This document shows positions 48,565 through 57,220 of a stretch of 64,000 bases of DNA, piece by piece. The notes below the pieces were generated by a model, which saw only the letters and a list, made by a program, of their open reading frames with translations, searched no databases and had not been told where the DNA came from. A program made the translations under genes and the position numbers. Source of the stretch: Pseudomonas turukhanskensis (GTDB lineage: Bacteria > Pseudomonadota > Gammaproteobacteria > Pseudomonadales > Pseudomonadaceae); NCBI RefSeq assembly GCF_027922365.1, contig NZ_BSFN01000006.1, positions 62,001 to 126,000 on the forward strand, given 5' to 3'. Position 1 is the stretch's first letter; the number at the start of each line of letters is the position of its first letter.

Positions 48565-49275
48565 ATGAAACGGCTTGTTCTTCTTCCCCTGCTTGGCCTC
48601 GTTGCTCTTGGCGGCTGCGTCGCGCCTACAGCCAAGCCGAACGACCCGTACTACGCGCCAGTGCTGCCGCGCACCCCGCTGCCGGCTGCGCAGAACAATG
48701 GCTCGATCTACCAGACCGGTTTTGAAAACAACTTGTATGGCGACCGCAAGGCCTATCGTGTGGGTGACATCATTACCATCACCCTGAACGAGCGCACCTC
48801 GGCCAGCAAAGCGGCCAACTCCGACATCGCCAAGAACAGCAACACCACCATCGGCCTGACCTCGCTGTTTGGCGGCGGCGTGTCGGTGGACAACCCCAGT
48901 GTTGGCATCAACCCGCTCAATGCCCAGGAGCTGAGCCTGGACGCCGGTTATGCCGGCTCGCGTAAAGCCGTGGGTAAAAGCACCGCCGCCCAGAGCAACA
49001 GCCTGACCGGCTCGGTCACCGTGACCATCGCCGAAGTTCTGCCCAACGGCATTCTGGCAGTACGCGGCGAGAAGTGGATGACACTCAATACCGGCGACGA
49101 GCTGGTGCGCATTGCCGGCCTGGTGCGCGCCGATGACATCGCTACCGACAACACCGTGTCGTCCGCCCGCGTGGCCGATGCGCGCATTACCTATTCGGGA
49201 ACCGGCGCTTTTGCCGATGCCAACCAGCCGGGTTGGTTCGACCGCTTCTTCAGCAGCCCGCTGTTCCCTTTCTGA
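48565..49275 (+). CDS. flgH: Flagellar L-ring lipoprotein FlgH
   Basis: Forms the outer-membrane L ring around the rod. ATG 48565 gives 236 residues beginning with a lipoprotein signal ([18 protein letters not shown]); the lipobox LGGC predicts Cys18 as the acylated residue. [21 protein letters not shown] and [20 protein letters not shown] are FlgH blocks. An in-frame start 24 codons upstream is rejected because it would spoil the signal peptide. Confidence 0.96.
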   Translation: MKRLVLLPLLGLVALGGCVAPTAKPNDPYYAPVLPRTPLPAAQNNGSIYQTGFENNLYGDRKAYRVGDIITITLNERTSASKAANSDIAKNSNTTIGLTSLFGGGVSVDNPSVGINPLNAQELSLDAGYAGSRKAVGKSTAAQSNSLTGSVTVTIAEVLPNGILAVRGEKWMTLNTGDELVRIAGLVRADDIATDNTVSSARVADARITYSGTGAFADANQPGWFDRFFSSPLFPF

Positions 49276-49284
49276 GTGCCGGTC

Positions 49285-50385
49285 ATGATCAAACGACTGC
49301 TTACCGCCTGCTGTCTCCTGCTCGCCACTTCGGCGGTGCAGGCTGAGCGGATCAAAGACCTGGTGACCATCCAGGGCGTGCGCGCCAACCAGTTGATCGG
49401 CTACGGCCTGGTAGTCGGCCTCAACGGCAGCGGCGACCAGACCACGCAAACGCCGTTTACCGTGCAGACCTTCAACAACATGCTGGCCCAGTTCGGCATC
49501 AAGGTGCCTGCAGGCGGCAACGTGCAATTGAAAAACGTCGCGGCGGTGTCCATCCATGCCGACCTGCCGGCGTTCGCCAAGCCGGGGCAAACCATCGACG
49601 TGACGATCTCGTCCATCGGTAACGCCAAGAGCTTGCGTGGCGGCAGCCTGCTGATGACGCCGTTGAAAGGTATCGACGGCAACGTATACGCCATTGCCCA
49701 AGGCAATTTGGTGGTGGGTGGCTTCGATGCCCAGGGCGCCGATGGCTCGAAAATCACCGTCAACGTGCCCTCTGCCGGCCGCATTCCCAGCGGCGCGACC
49801 GTAGAGCGGCCGGTGCCGAGCGGCTTCGACCAGGGCAACACCCTGACCCTTAACCTCAATCGCCCGGACTTCACCACCGCCAAGCATATGGTTGACCAGA
49901 TCAACGAACTGCTCGGCCCAGGCGTGGCCCAGGCTATCGACGGCGGCTCGATTCGCGTCAGCGCGCCGCTGGACCCCAACCAGCGCGTGGACTACCTGTC
50001 GATTCTGGAAAACCTTGAAGTGGATGCCGGCCAAGCGGTGGCCAAGGTCATCATCAACTCGCGTACCGGCACCATCGTCATCGGCCAGAACGTCAAAGTT
50101 CAGCCGGCCGCCGTTACCCACGGCAGCCTGACCGTGAGCATCACCGAAGACCCGATTGTCAGCCAGCCGGGTGCCTTGTCCAACGGTCAGACCGCCGTAG
50201 TCCCGCGCTCGAAAGTGAGTGCGGATCAGGAAACCAAGCCGATGTTCAAATTCGGCCCCGGTACCACGCTGGATGAAATCGTACGGGCGGTTAACCAGGT
50301 CGGCGCGTCGCCGTCTGACCTGATGGCCATTCTCGAGGCCTTGAAACAAGCCGGCGCCTTGCAAGCCGATTTGATCGTGATTTAA
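49285..50385 (+). CDS. flgI: Flagellar P-ring protein FlgI
   Basis: The periplasmic P-ring subunit, 366 residues from ATG 49285, with a cleavable signal peptide ending SAVQA before [20 protein letters not shown]. The GTG at 49276 is a less likely alternative. [13 protein letters not shown] and [20 protein letters not shown] are family motifs. It starts nine bases after flgH, and its chaperone flgA is encoded in the window. Confidence 0.96.
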   Translation: MIKRLLTACCLLLATSAVQAERIKDLVTIQGVRANQLIGYGLVVGLNGSGDQTTQTPFTVQTFNNMLAQFGIKVPAGGNVQLKNVAAVSIHADLPAFAKPGQTIDVTISSIGNAKSLRGGSLLMTPLKGIDGNVYAIAQGNLVVGGFDAQGADGSKITVNVPSAGRIPSGATVERPVPSGFDQGNTLTLNLNRPDFTTAKHMVDQINELLGPGVAQAIDGGSIRVSAPLDPNQRVDYLSILENLEVDAGQAVAKVIINSRTGTIVIGQNVKVQPAAVTHGSLTVSITEDPIVSQPGALSNGQTAVVPRSKVSADQETKPMFKFGPGTTLDEIVRAVNQVGASPSDLMAILEALKQAGALQADLIVI

Positions 50386-50396
50386 GGAGGCAAACC

Positions 50397-51647
50397 ATGG
50401 ACGCAAAATTGACATCCGGGATTGGCTCCAAGCTCGACAGCGGCGCCTACAGCGACCTCAATCGCCTGGCCAACCTCAAAGTCGGTCAGGACCGCGACAG
50501 CGAAGGCAATATCAAGAAAGTTGCCCAGGAATTCGAGTCGCTGTTTCTCAACCAGATGCTCAAGGCCATGCGTTCGGCCAACGAAGCCTTCTCCGAAGGC
50601 AACTTCATGAACAGCAACGAGGCCAAGACCTACCAGCAAATGTACGACCAGGAGCTGGCGGTCAAAATGTCCAAAGAGGGCGGTATTGGTCTGGCCGATG
50701 TGCTGGCGCGGCAAATGTCGAAAATGAAAGCCCCCACGCACAAGGCCAACCCCTTTGCCCATGGCGATGAGGTCAATGCCGTCAACGCGACGGCGGCTGC
50801 CGGCGCCACCACCGCCAGCGACACCTCCAACAAGACGCTCACCAGCCACGCCATCAAAGAATTGCCGGCAGTGGATAAAAACCGTGACGACAGCAAGCTG
50901 CTCAACAAGCGCCGCCTGTCGCTGCCGGGAACATTGTCCGACCGTTTGCTGGCAGGCATTGTCCCAACTACAACAGCGGGCGCCACCAACGACGGTAAAC
51001 CGTTGGCTCAGAACGACTGGCTGGCTGCCAACAACACCAGCAACAGCACGGCCATTGGCAGCAGCAAGAAGGTGGACCTCAACGCCATCGATGCCAGCTC
51101 CGGCCGGCGTCTGGCGCAGCCGCCGCTGGCGCCGGGCAAGGCGGCCTTCAAGTCGGCTGACGAGTTTATTTCCACCATGCTGCCAATGGCCCAGCAAGCG
51201 GCCGCCAAGATCGGCGTAGACCCAGCGTACCTGGTGGCCCAGGCCGCGCTGGAAACCGGTTGGGGCAAGTCGATCATTCGTGACTCCGACGGCTCCAGCA
51301 GTCACAACCTGTTCGGCATCAAGGCCGCAGGCGGCTGGGACGGCGATTCGGCTCGCGCAGTAACCACAGAATACAAAGGTGGCCAGGCGGTGAAGGAAGC
51401 GGCGGCATTTCGCTCCTACGACAGCTTTCAGGAAAGCTTCAACGATTACGTGAGCTTCCTGCAGGACAACGACCGCTACGACAAGGCGCTGGACAAGACC
51501 GCCAACCCGAAACAGTTCGTGCGCGAGCTGCAGCAGGCCGGTTATGCCACCGACCCGCAGTACGCCAATAAAGTGGCGCAGATCGCCAAACAGATGCAGA
51601 CGTACCAGACCATCGCCGCGGGCGAAACCACCGCCACGCGTTTGTAA
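50397..51647 (+). CDS. flgJ: Peptidoglycan-hydrolysing rod-cap protein FlgJ
   Basis: Opens the peptidoglycan for the rod and caps its assembly. The 416 residues are longer than enteric FlgJ (313). The N-terminal rod-binding domain (about 35-105; VAQEFESLFLNQMLKAMRSA) and the C-terminal glucosaminidase domain (about 265-405; AALETGWGKSIIRD with the catalytic Glu, NLFGIKAAGGWDG, FQESFNDYVSFLQ) are joined by an unusually long Ala/Asn/Ser/Lys-rich linker of about 150 residues. Confidence 0.95.
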   Translation: MDAKLTSGIGSKLDSGAYSDLNRLANLKVGQDRDSEGNIKKVAQEFESLFLNQMLKAMRSANEAFSEGNFMNSNEAKTYQQMYDQELAVKMSKEGGIGLADVLARQMSKMKAPTHKANPFAHGDEVNAVNATAAAGATTASDTSNKTLTSHAIKELPAVDKNRDDSKLLNKRRLSLPGTLSDRLLAGIVPTTTAGATNDGKPLAQNDWLAANNTSNSTAIGSSKKVDLNAIDASSGRRLAQPPLAPGKAAFKSADEFISTMLPMAQQAAAKIGVDPAYLVAQAALETGWGKSIIRDSDGSSSHNLFGIKAAGGWDGDSARAVTTEYKGGQAVKEAAAFRSYDSFQESFNDYVSFLQDNDRYDKALDKTANPKQFVRELQQAGYATDPQYANKVAQIAKQMQTYQTIAAGETTATRL

Positions 51648-51682
51648 GGATGCTGTGATGATGTTTTTAGCGAGGAATAGAC

Positions 51683-53713
51683 ATGGCTGACTTGTTATCA
51701 ATTGGGCTGTCGGGCCTGCGCAGTGCGCAGACTGCCCTGACGGTGACCGGGCATAACATCACCAACGTCAACACCCCAGGCTATTCGCGCCAGGAGTCGG
51801 TGCAGCAGACCAATATTGCCCAGTTCACCGGTGCCGGGTATATCGGCTCCGGCAGTCAGGTGGTGGACGTTCGCCGCCTGGCCAGCGACTTCCTTACCAA
51901 TCAGGTACGCACCGCCACCAGCTCCAATACTGAGCTGCAGTCGTTCAAAAGCCAGATCGAGCAGCTCGACTCGCTGCTGTCCAACAGCACCACGGGTATC
52001 AGCCCGGCGTTGCAGAAGTTCTTTGCCTCCCTGCAAACCGCCTCGCAAGACCCGTCCTCCACGGCTGCGCGCGAGGCGGTACTGTCGCAGGCGGCCGGGC
52101 TGTCGGACTCGTTCAACACCATGTACGACCAACTGGACAAGCAGAACAGCCTGATCAATCAGCAACTCAGCGCCCTGACCACTCAGGTGAACTCCATGGC
52201 CGCCAGCGTGGCCAGCTATAACGACGCCATTGCCCGCGCCCGCGGTGCCGGCGCCGAGCCGAACGACCTGCTCGATGCCCGCGAAGAAACCATTCGGCAG
52301 ATCTCCGAAATCATCGGCGTGCAGAGCGTGGAGCAAAACGACGGCAGCGTGAGCCTGTTCGTCGGCACCGGCCAGCCGCTGGTGGTGGGCAATACGGCCT
52401 CGACGTTGACGGCCCATGCCGGTGTCGATGACCCAACCAAGTTTCAGATCGACCTCAGCATCAACGGTGTGTCGCAAACCATCTCCTCGCAAATCAGCGG
52501 CGGGGAGATGGGCGGCCTGCTGGCCTATCGGGACACCACGCTGGACAAGACCTACAACAGCCTCGGGCAGATGGCGACTGTGCTCGCCGATACCGTCAAC
52601 AAACAGCTGGGGCAGGGCTTGGACCTGGCAGGCCGCGCCGGCAGCCCGCTGTTCAGCGATATCAACGACCCGACTGCCGCCACCTTGCGGGTATTGGCCA
52701 ACGCCAACAACACTGGCAACGCCACCGGCTCGCTGGACATCACCAACTCCAGCCTGCTGACCACCAGCGATTACAAGATTTCCTACGACGGTACCAACTA
52801 CACCGCCCGGCGTTTAAGTGATAACGCGGCCATGACCGTCAACGTGAGCGGCACCGGCACGCTGACGCTGTCAGACCCCAGCACTACGCCTGCGACCGAC
52901 CAGGGCTTTGAAGTCACCATTAACGGCACGCCCAATGCCGGCGACAGTTTCACCCTGCAACCGACCCGCCGGGGCGCCTTCGATTTCGGCACCGACTTGC
53001 AGTCGGCCGACCAGTTGGCATTTGCCGGTTCGGCCCGGGCCCAGGCCACCACTAATAACCGTGGCACCGGTACCATCAGCCAGCCGAACCTGACGTCCGG
53101 CCCCTCGCCAATTGATGTCACCGACCTGCAAGACCTGTTTGGCACCGGCCTGCCGCTGACCTTCGACTCGACCACCAACACCCTCAACGGCACGCTGCCG
53201 GCTGGCGCGACCCTGAGCTATGTGTCGCCCTCGACCACCGCGTTGACGCCTGGGCAGTCCAATACCCTGCGTCTGGATTACACCGACCCGTCGACCAACA
53301 ACACCTACTCCTACGAATTCACCATTAATGGAACGCCGCAATCGGGCGATACCTTTACGTTGGGGCAGAACACCGCAGGCGTTGCCGATAACCGTAACGC
53401 GCTCAAGTTGATCGATCTGCAAACCCAGAAAACCGTAGGGGTTGGCGCGGCCGGCACCGGTGCCACCTACAACAACGCCTACAGCGGCCTGGTGGAGCGG
53501 GTAGGCTCGCTGACCGCGCAAGTGCGCGTGAACGCCGATGCTGCCGAAACCGTGTTGACCCAGGCGCAAAACAACCGTGACTCGCTGTCGGGCGTGAGCC
53601 TGGACGAAGAGGCCGCGAACCTGGTGCAGTTCCAGCAGTACTACAATGCTTCTGCACAGGTGATTAAAGTTGCGCAGTCGTTGTTCGATACGCTCATAGG
53701 CGCCTTCAACTGA
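51683..53713 (+). CDS. flgK: Hook-filament junction protein FlgK (HAP1)
   Basis: The first hook-filament junction protein, 676 residues. LLSIGLSGLRSAQTALTVTG and HNITNVNTPGYSRQESVQQT begin the axial domain; VSLDEEAANLVQFQQYYNAS is the C-terminal signature. The large middle is Thr/Ser/Asn-rich, with repeated FTING-type segments (GFEVTINGTPNAGDSFTLQP and YEFTINGTPQSGDTFTL), which suggests an internal domain duplication. Confidence 0.95.
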   Translation: MADLLSIGLSGLRSAQTALTVTGHNITNVNTPGYSRQESVQQTNIAQFTGAGYIGSGSQVVDVRRLASDFLTNQVRTATSSNTELQSFKSQIEQLDSLLSNSTTGISPALQKFFASLQTASQDPSSTAAREAVLSQAAGLSDSFNTMYDQLDKQNSLINQQLSALTTQVNSMAASVASYNDAIARARGAGAEPNDLLDAREETIRQISEIIGVQSVEQNDGSVSLFVGTGQPLVVGNTASTLTAHAGVDDPTKFQIDLSINGVSQTISSQISGGEMGGLLAYRDTTLDKTYNSLGQMATVLADTVNKQLGQGLDLAGRAGSPLFSDINDPTAATLRVLANANNTGNATGSLDITNSSLLTTSDYKISYDGTNYTARRLSDNAAMTVNVSGTGTLTLSDPSTTPATDQGFEVTINGTPNAGDSFTLQPTRRGAFDFGTDLQSADQLAFAGSARAQATTNNRGTGTISQPNLTSGPSPIDVTDLQDLFGTGLPLTFDSTTNTLNGTLPAGATLSYVSPSTTALTPGQSNTLRLDYTDPSTNNTYSYEFTINGTPQSGDTFTLGQNTAGVADNRNALKLIDLQTQKTVGVGAAGTGATYNNAYSGLVERVGSLTAQVRVNADAAETVLTQAQNNRDSLSGVSLDEEAANLVQFQQYYNASAQVIKVAQSLFDTLIGAFN

Positions 53714-53725
53714 GGCTGATTAGTT

Positions 53726-55036
53726 ATGCGAATTTCCACTATCCAGGCCTTCAACAGTTCCGTCAGCGGGATGCAGAAGAACTACGCCGACGTTTCCCGT
53801 ACCCAGCAACAGATCAGTACCGGCAAACGCATTCTCACCCCGGCCGATGACCCGGTGGCTTCCGTGCGCCTGCTGCAACTGAGCCAGGAACAGGCGCTGA
53901 ACGCCCAGTACACCTCGAACAACACCGCCGCGCAGAACAGCCTGAACTCCGAGGAGGCCATCCTTACCTCCATCGAAACCGTGTTGCAGCGTATCCGCGA
54001 AATCGGCGTGCAGGTCGGCAACGGCACCCTCGACGCCACCGACCGCGCGTCACTGGGCACCGAGGTGCAGCAGCGTGAAGACGAACTGCTGAGCCTGATG
54101 AACAGCAAAGACGCCAGCGGCCATTACCTGTTCGGCGGCTCGCAATCCGATCAGCAACCCTTTGTGCGTAACGCCGACGGCACTTACACCTACCAGGGTG
54201 ATGAAAGTGAGCGTGCGGTGCAGGTGGCCAGTAGTACGTTCATCAACCTGGGCGATGACGGTAAAGACCTGTTCGAGAACGTGGTCAACGCCAACCGGGT
54301 GAGCACCAGCCACCCCACCGTGGGCGTCAACGCCGACGGCACCGTGAGCACCGGGCGCGTGTCGCTGGGGCTGGTGACCGACAAGGCGGCCTATGACAAC
54401 ACCTTCCCCTCGAGCAACCCGCCGGTGGCCACCGACGGCGTGGGCATTCATTTTCTCAACAGCACCGACTACGTGGTGTACGACCAGGCTGACGTACCGG
54501 ACTGGACCACCTACGACCCGACCACGCCACCGACTGGTCAGTTGGCCACCGGCTCCATCGACACCAATACTGCGACGTCCGACTTCATTACCTACGGCGG
54601 CGTGCGCGTGCAGATCGACGGCGTGCCGCAAGAGGGCGATGACTTCGCCATCAACCGCAAGCCGGACGAAGAAAAGCGCAGCCTGCTCAACACCGTTTCC
54701 GATTTGCGCAAAGCACTGCAAGGCTCTGGTAACTCGGCCGAAGACAACCGCGTTATTCGTGATACGGCCGCCGTGGCGCTCTCGAACCTGGACACCGTGT
54801 ACAGCAAGGTCGACGCCGTGCGCGGTTCGGTGGGGGCGCGGTTGAACACCCTGGACTCCACCGGCGACTTTATCGCCGACGTCACGTTGGTGAATAAATC
54901 CGTACAGTCGGACCTCGAAGACCTCGATTACGCCGACGCCATCTCCCGCCTGTCTCTGCAATCGACCATCCTCTCGGCGGCCCAGCAGAGCTACGTAAAA
55001 ATCGCCAACCTGAGTTTGTTCAACTACATCAGTTGA
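53726..55036 (+). CDS. flgL: Hook-filament junction protein FlgL (HAP3)
   Basis: The second junction protein, 436 residues. MRISTIQAFNSSVSGMQKNY and RTQQQISTGKRILTPADDPV are flagellin-like N-terminal motifs. The C-terminus (LEDLDYADAISRLSLQSTIL, LFNYIS) forms the axial helix. It is 12 bases after flgK and the last structural gene of the operon. The next 176 bases lead into the glycosylation genes and hold a CAGGGC/GCCCTG hairpin (55054-55081) without a T run. Confidence 0.95.
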   Translation: MRISTIQAFNSSVSGMQKNYADVSRTQQQISTGKRILTPADDPVASVRLLQLSQEQALNAQYTSNNTAAQNSLNSEEAILTSIETVLQRIREIGVQVGNGTLDATDRASLGTEVQQREDELLSLMNSKDASGHYLFGGSQSDQQPFVRNADGTYTYQGDESERAVQVASSTFINLGDDGKDLFENVVNANRVSTSHPTVGVNADGTVSTGRVSLGLVTDKAAYDNTFPSSNPPVATDGVGIHFLNSTDYVVYDQADVPDWTTYDPTTPPTGQLATGSIDTNTATSDFITYGGVRVQIDGVPQEGDDFAINRKPDEEKRSLLNTVSDLRKALQGSGNSAEDNRVIRDTAAVALSNLDTVYSKVDAVRGSVGARLNTLDSTGDFIADVTLVNKSVQSDLEDLDYADAISRLSLQSTILSAAQQSYVKIANLSLFNYIS

Positions 55037-55212
55037 ACCGGCTTTCGTTTTTTCAGGGCCGCTGCGTTAAAGCGCGCCCTGTGAAATACGCAATTGTGGC
55101 GCTTGTTTTGCTTATGATCTCGACACCAGCGCTTTCGCGCCAAAAGGTTGGCTAACGTTGAGGTCTATGACCGCGTCAGCCCTTTTTGCCTGTGTGTTTA
55201 AGGAGCAAACCA

Positions 55213-55974
55213 ATGCCTGAGGACAGCCGAGTCAAAGGAAAACGCATCGCGATCGACTACGACGATACGCTGGCGTTTTTCGAAGAGCGCGGCACACGTG
55301 AGTACACCAGTGCGCTCAGCTCGACCATGTACCAGGACAACGAGCCCCAATTGGTAGAACAACGTGACCAGCGCGAGAAGCAACTCATCGCGCCGTTGCT
55401 GGGGCTGGACCGAATCAGCAGCGTACTCGACATCGGCTGCGGCATTGGCCGCTGGGGCTGGTTGATTGGCGAACATGCGCCACAGGCCCGTTACCTGGGA
55501 ATCGATTTCTCACCCGCCCTGGTCGAGAAGGCACGTGCCGAAGCCGTCAATCGCGGTCACCCGGGGCTGAGTTTCCAAACCATGTCGGCCACCGACATTC
55601 GCCCAGCCGAACTCACTCTCGCACCGCCTTATGACCTGGTGCTGATTTCCGGTCTGCTGATTTACCTCAATGACGCTGACTGCCTGAGCCTGCTGCATGC
55701 CGCCGCGCGGTTATGCGCACCCGGTGGGCGTATCTATCTGCGCGAGCCGGTGGGCGTGGATGCACGGTTTACCCTCAACCGGTTCTACTCCAACGAACTG
55801 TCCCATGAGTACTCGGCCATCTATCGCACCATCGAGGAGCTCAACACCATGCTGGATGAGGCGTTGGCCGGGGTGGCTTTCGACACGGTAAATGCCGATT
55901 TTCTGTTTCCCGAAACATTGGAGAAGCGGGTCGAAACCCGCCAATACTTCATGGTTATGCAACGACGGGGTTGA
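55213..55974 (+). CDS. Class I SAM-dependent methyltransferase of the flagellin glycosylation cassette
   Basis: A 253-residue methyltransferase with motif I VLDIGCGIGRWGWLIGE (about residues 74-90), motif II YLGIDFSPALVEKAR and a motif III-IV region YDLVLISGLLIYL. AAGGAGCAAACC stands before ATG 55213. Its position between flgL and fliC, first in an overlapping four-gene set, corresponds to PA1088 of P. aeruginosa PAO1. It probably methylates a sugar or phosphosugar destined for flagellin; the acceptor is unknown. The last base of its stop is the A of the next start (TGATG). Confidence 0.82.
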   Translation: MPEDSRVKGKRIAIDYDDTLAFFEERGTREYTSALSSTMYQDNEPQLVEQRDQREKQLIAPLLGLDRISSVLDIGCGIGRWGWLIGEHAPQARYLGIDFSPALVEKARAEAVNRGHPGLSFQTMSATDIRPAELTLAPPYDLVLISGLLIYLNDADCLSLLHAAARLCAPGGRIYLREPVGVDARFTLNRFYSNELSHEYSAIYRTIEELNTMLDEALAGVAFDTVNADFLFPETLEKRVETRQYFMVMQRRG

Positions 55975-56582
55975 TGCCGATGCACACTGCTTACTGTTTC
56001 GACCTGGACGGTACATTGACCCGCCAGGAGTTGCTGCCGCTGATTGCCTCCTCGGTGGGGCTGCAAGACGAAATTGAAGTGCTGACCCACGCGACCATTC
56101 ACGGTCTGCTGCCGTTCGACAAATCCTTCAAATTGCGGGTGCGCTTGCTGCGCGATGCCAATGTGGAATGGATTCACGCTGCGCTGTTGGAGCAGGTCGA
56201 ATTCGATCCGCACATCATGGCGTTTATCGCCGAGCGTCCCGATCAGTGTTTCGTGGTGACCGGCAATCTCGATTACTGGGTCAAACCGGTGCTGGAACGC
56301 CTGGGGCTGCAGAGCTTTACCTCGATCGCAGAAATGGACGGCGATCGTCTGGTCAGCGTCAAGAACATCCTGCACAAGGGCGACGCGGTGTCGTCGTTGC
56401 GACCCACGTTCGAGCGCATTGTGGCAATAGGCGAGGGCATGAACGATGTGCCCATGTTCGAAGCCGCCGACCTGCGCATCGCCTATGGCGGTGTACATAA
56501 ACCCAATGCCACGCTGACCAAGCTCAGCGATTTTGTCGTCCACGAAGGGGAAGCCTTATGTCGCCTCTTGAGCATGTTGTAA
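55974..56582 (+). CDS. HAD-superfamily phosphatase (SerB-like) of the flagellin glycosylation cassette
   Basis: A 202-residue haloacid-dehalogenase hydrolase. Motif I is FDLDGTLT (nucleophile and acid aspartates), motif II VVTGN, motif III has the lysine in SVKNILHKGDAV, and motif IV is AIGEGMNDVPMFEAAD. The helical cap between motifs I and II (about residues 18-75) places it near phosphoserine phosphatases. It starts in a TGATG overlap with the methyltransferase gene and overlaps the next gene by 25 bases. It corresponds to PA1089. It likely removes a phosphate from a precursor of the glycan substituent. Confidence 0.8.
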   Translation: MPMHTAYCFDLDGTLTRQELLPLIASSVGLQDEIEVLTHATIHGLLPFDKSFKLRVRLLRDANVEWIHAALLEQVEFDPHIMAFIAERPDQCFVVTGNLDYWVKPVLERLGLQSFTSIAEMDGDRLVSVKNILHKGDAVSSLRPTFERIVAIGEGMNDVPMFEAADLRIAYGGVHKPNATLTKLSDFVVHEGEALCRLLSML

Positions 56583-57220
56583 TCAGCGCCGCGGGCATCG
56601 GCTCGCGCCTGGGGTTGAACAAGGCCAAGTGCCTGGTGGAAGTGCTGGGCAAAACCCTGTTGGAGCTGCATATCGAACGCCTGACATGGGCCAAGAATGT
56701 ATGGCTGGTGGTGGGCTTCCAGGAAGAAGAGGTGATCGCCCTGGTGCTGTCGTTGCGCCCGGATGTGATTGTGGTGCGCAACCCCGACTATGCCCGCACC
56801 AACACCCTGCAAAGCATTCACCGCATCTCGCGGTTTCTGCCTGGGCGTTTTCTGACGCTGGATGCCGACACGGTGATCGAGAATGAATCGTTCGAGCGCT
56901 TTCTCGCCGCGGCCCAGCAGCATGCGAGCCTGATCGGCGTGTCGCGCTACACCACCAGTGACGGCGTGCGCACGCTGCTGGATGAGTCCGGCACCCAGGT
57001 GCTGGGTTTTACCCGCGACCCGGTGCCGGAGTTCGAGTGGACCGGCATTGCCGTTATCGACCCGGCCATGGTCGTGGATAAGCCAATTTATGTATACCAG
57101 GCGCTCGAAGCCTACCTGCCGCTCCCGGCATTCGAATTGAACGCCTTCGATATCGACACCACCAGCGATCTGGATATGGCCCGCCATATCACGCTCACCC
57201 AATGGGGCAAAAATGAGTAA
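56558..57220 (+). CDS. Sugar-phosphate / choline-phosphate-type nucleotidyltransferase of the glycosylation cassette
   Basis: A 220-residue NTP-transferase with the signature ISAAGIGSRLGLNKAKCLVE at the N-terminus (phosphate-binding GxGxRLG and the following lysine) and FLTLDADTVIEN (metal-binding aspartates). It ends FDIDTTSDLDMARHI, the IDTxxDL pattern of LicC-like and GCT-like cytidylyltransferases. This class makes CDP- or UDP-activated alcohols and sugars. It corresponds to PA1090 of PAO1 and overlaps both neighbours. The exact nucleotide and substrate cannot be read. Confidence 0.8.
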   Translation: MSPLEHVVISAAGIGSRLGLNKAKCLVEVLGKTLLELHIERLTWAKNVWLVVGFQEEEVIALVLSLRPDVIVVRNPDYARTNTLQSIHRISRFLPGRFLTLDADTVIENESFERFLAAAQQHASLIGVSRYTTSDGVRTLLDESGTQVLGFTRDPVPEFEWTGIAVIDPAMVVDKPIYVYQALEAYLPLPAFELNAFDIDTTSDLDMARHITLTQWGKNE

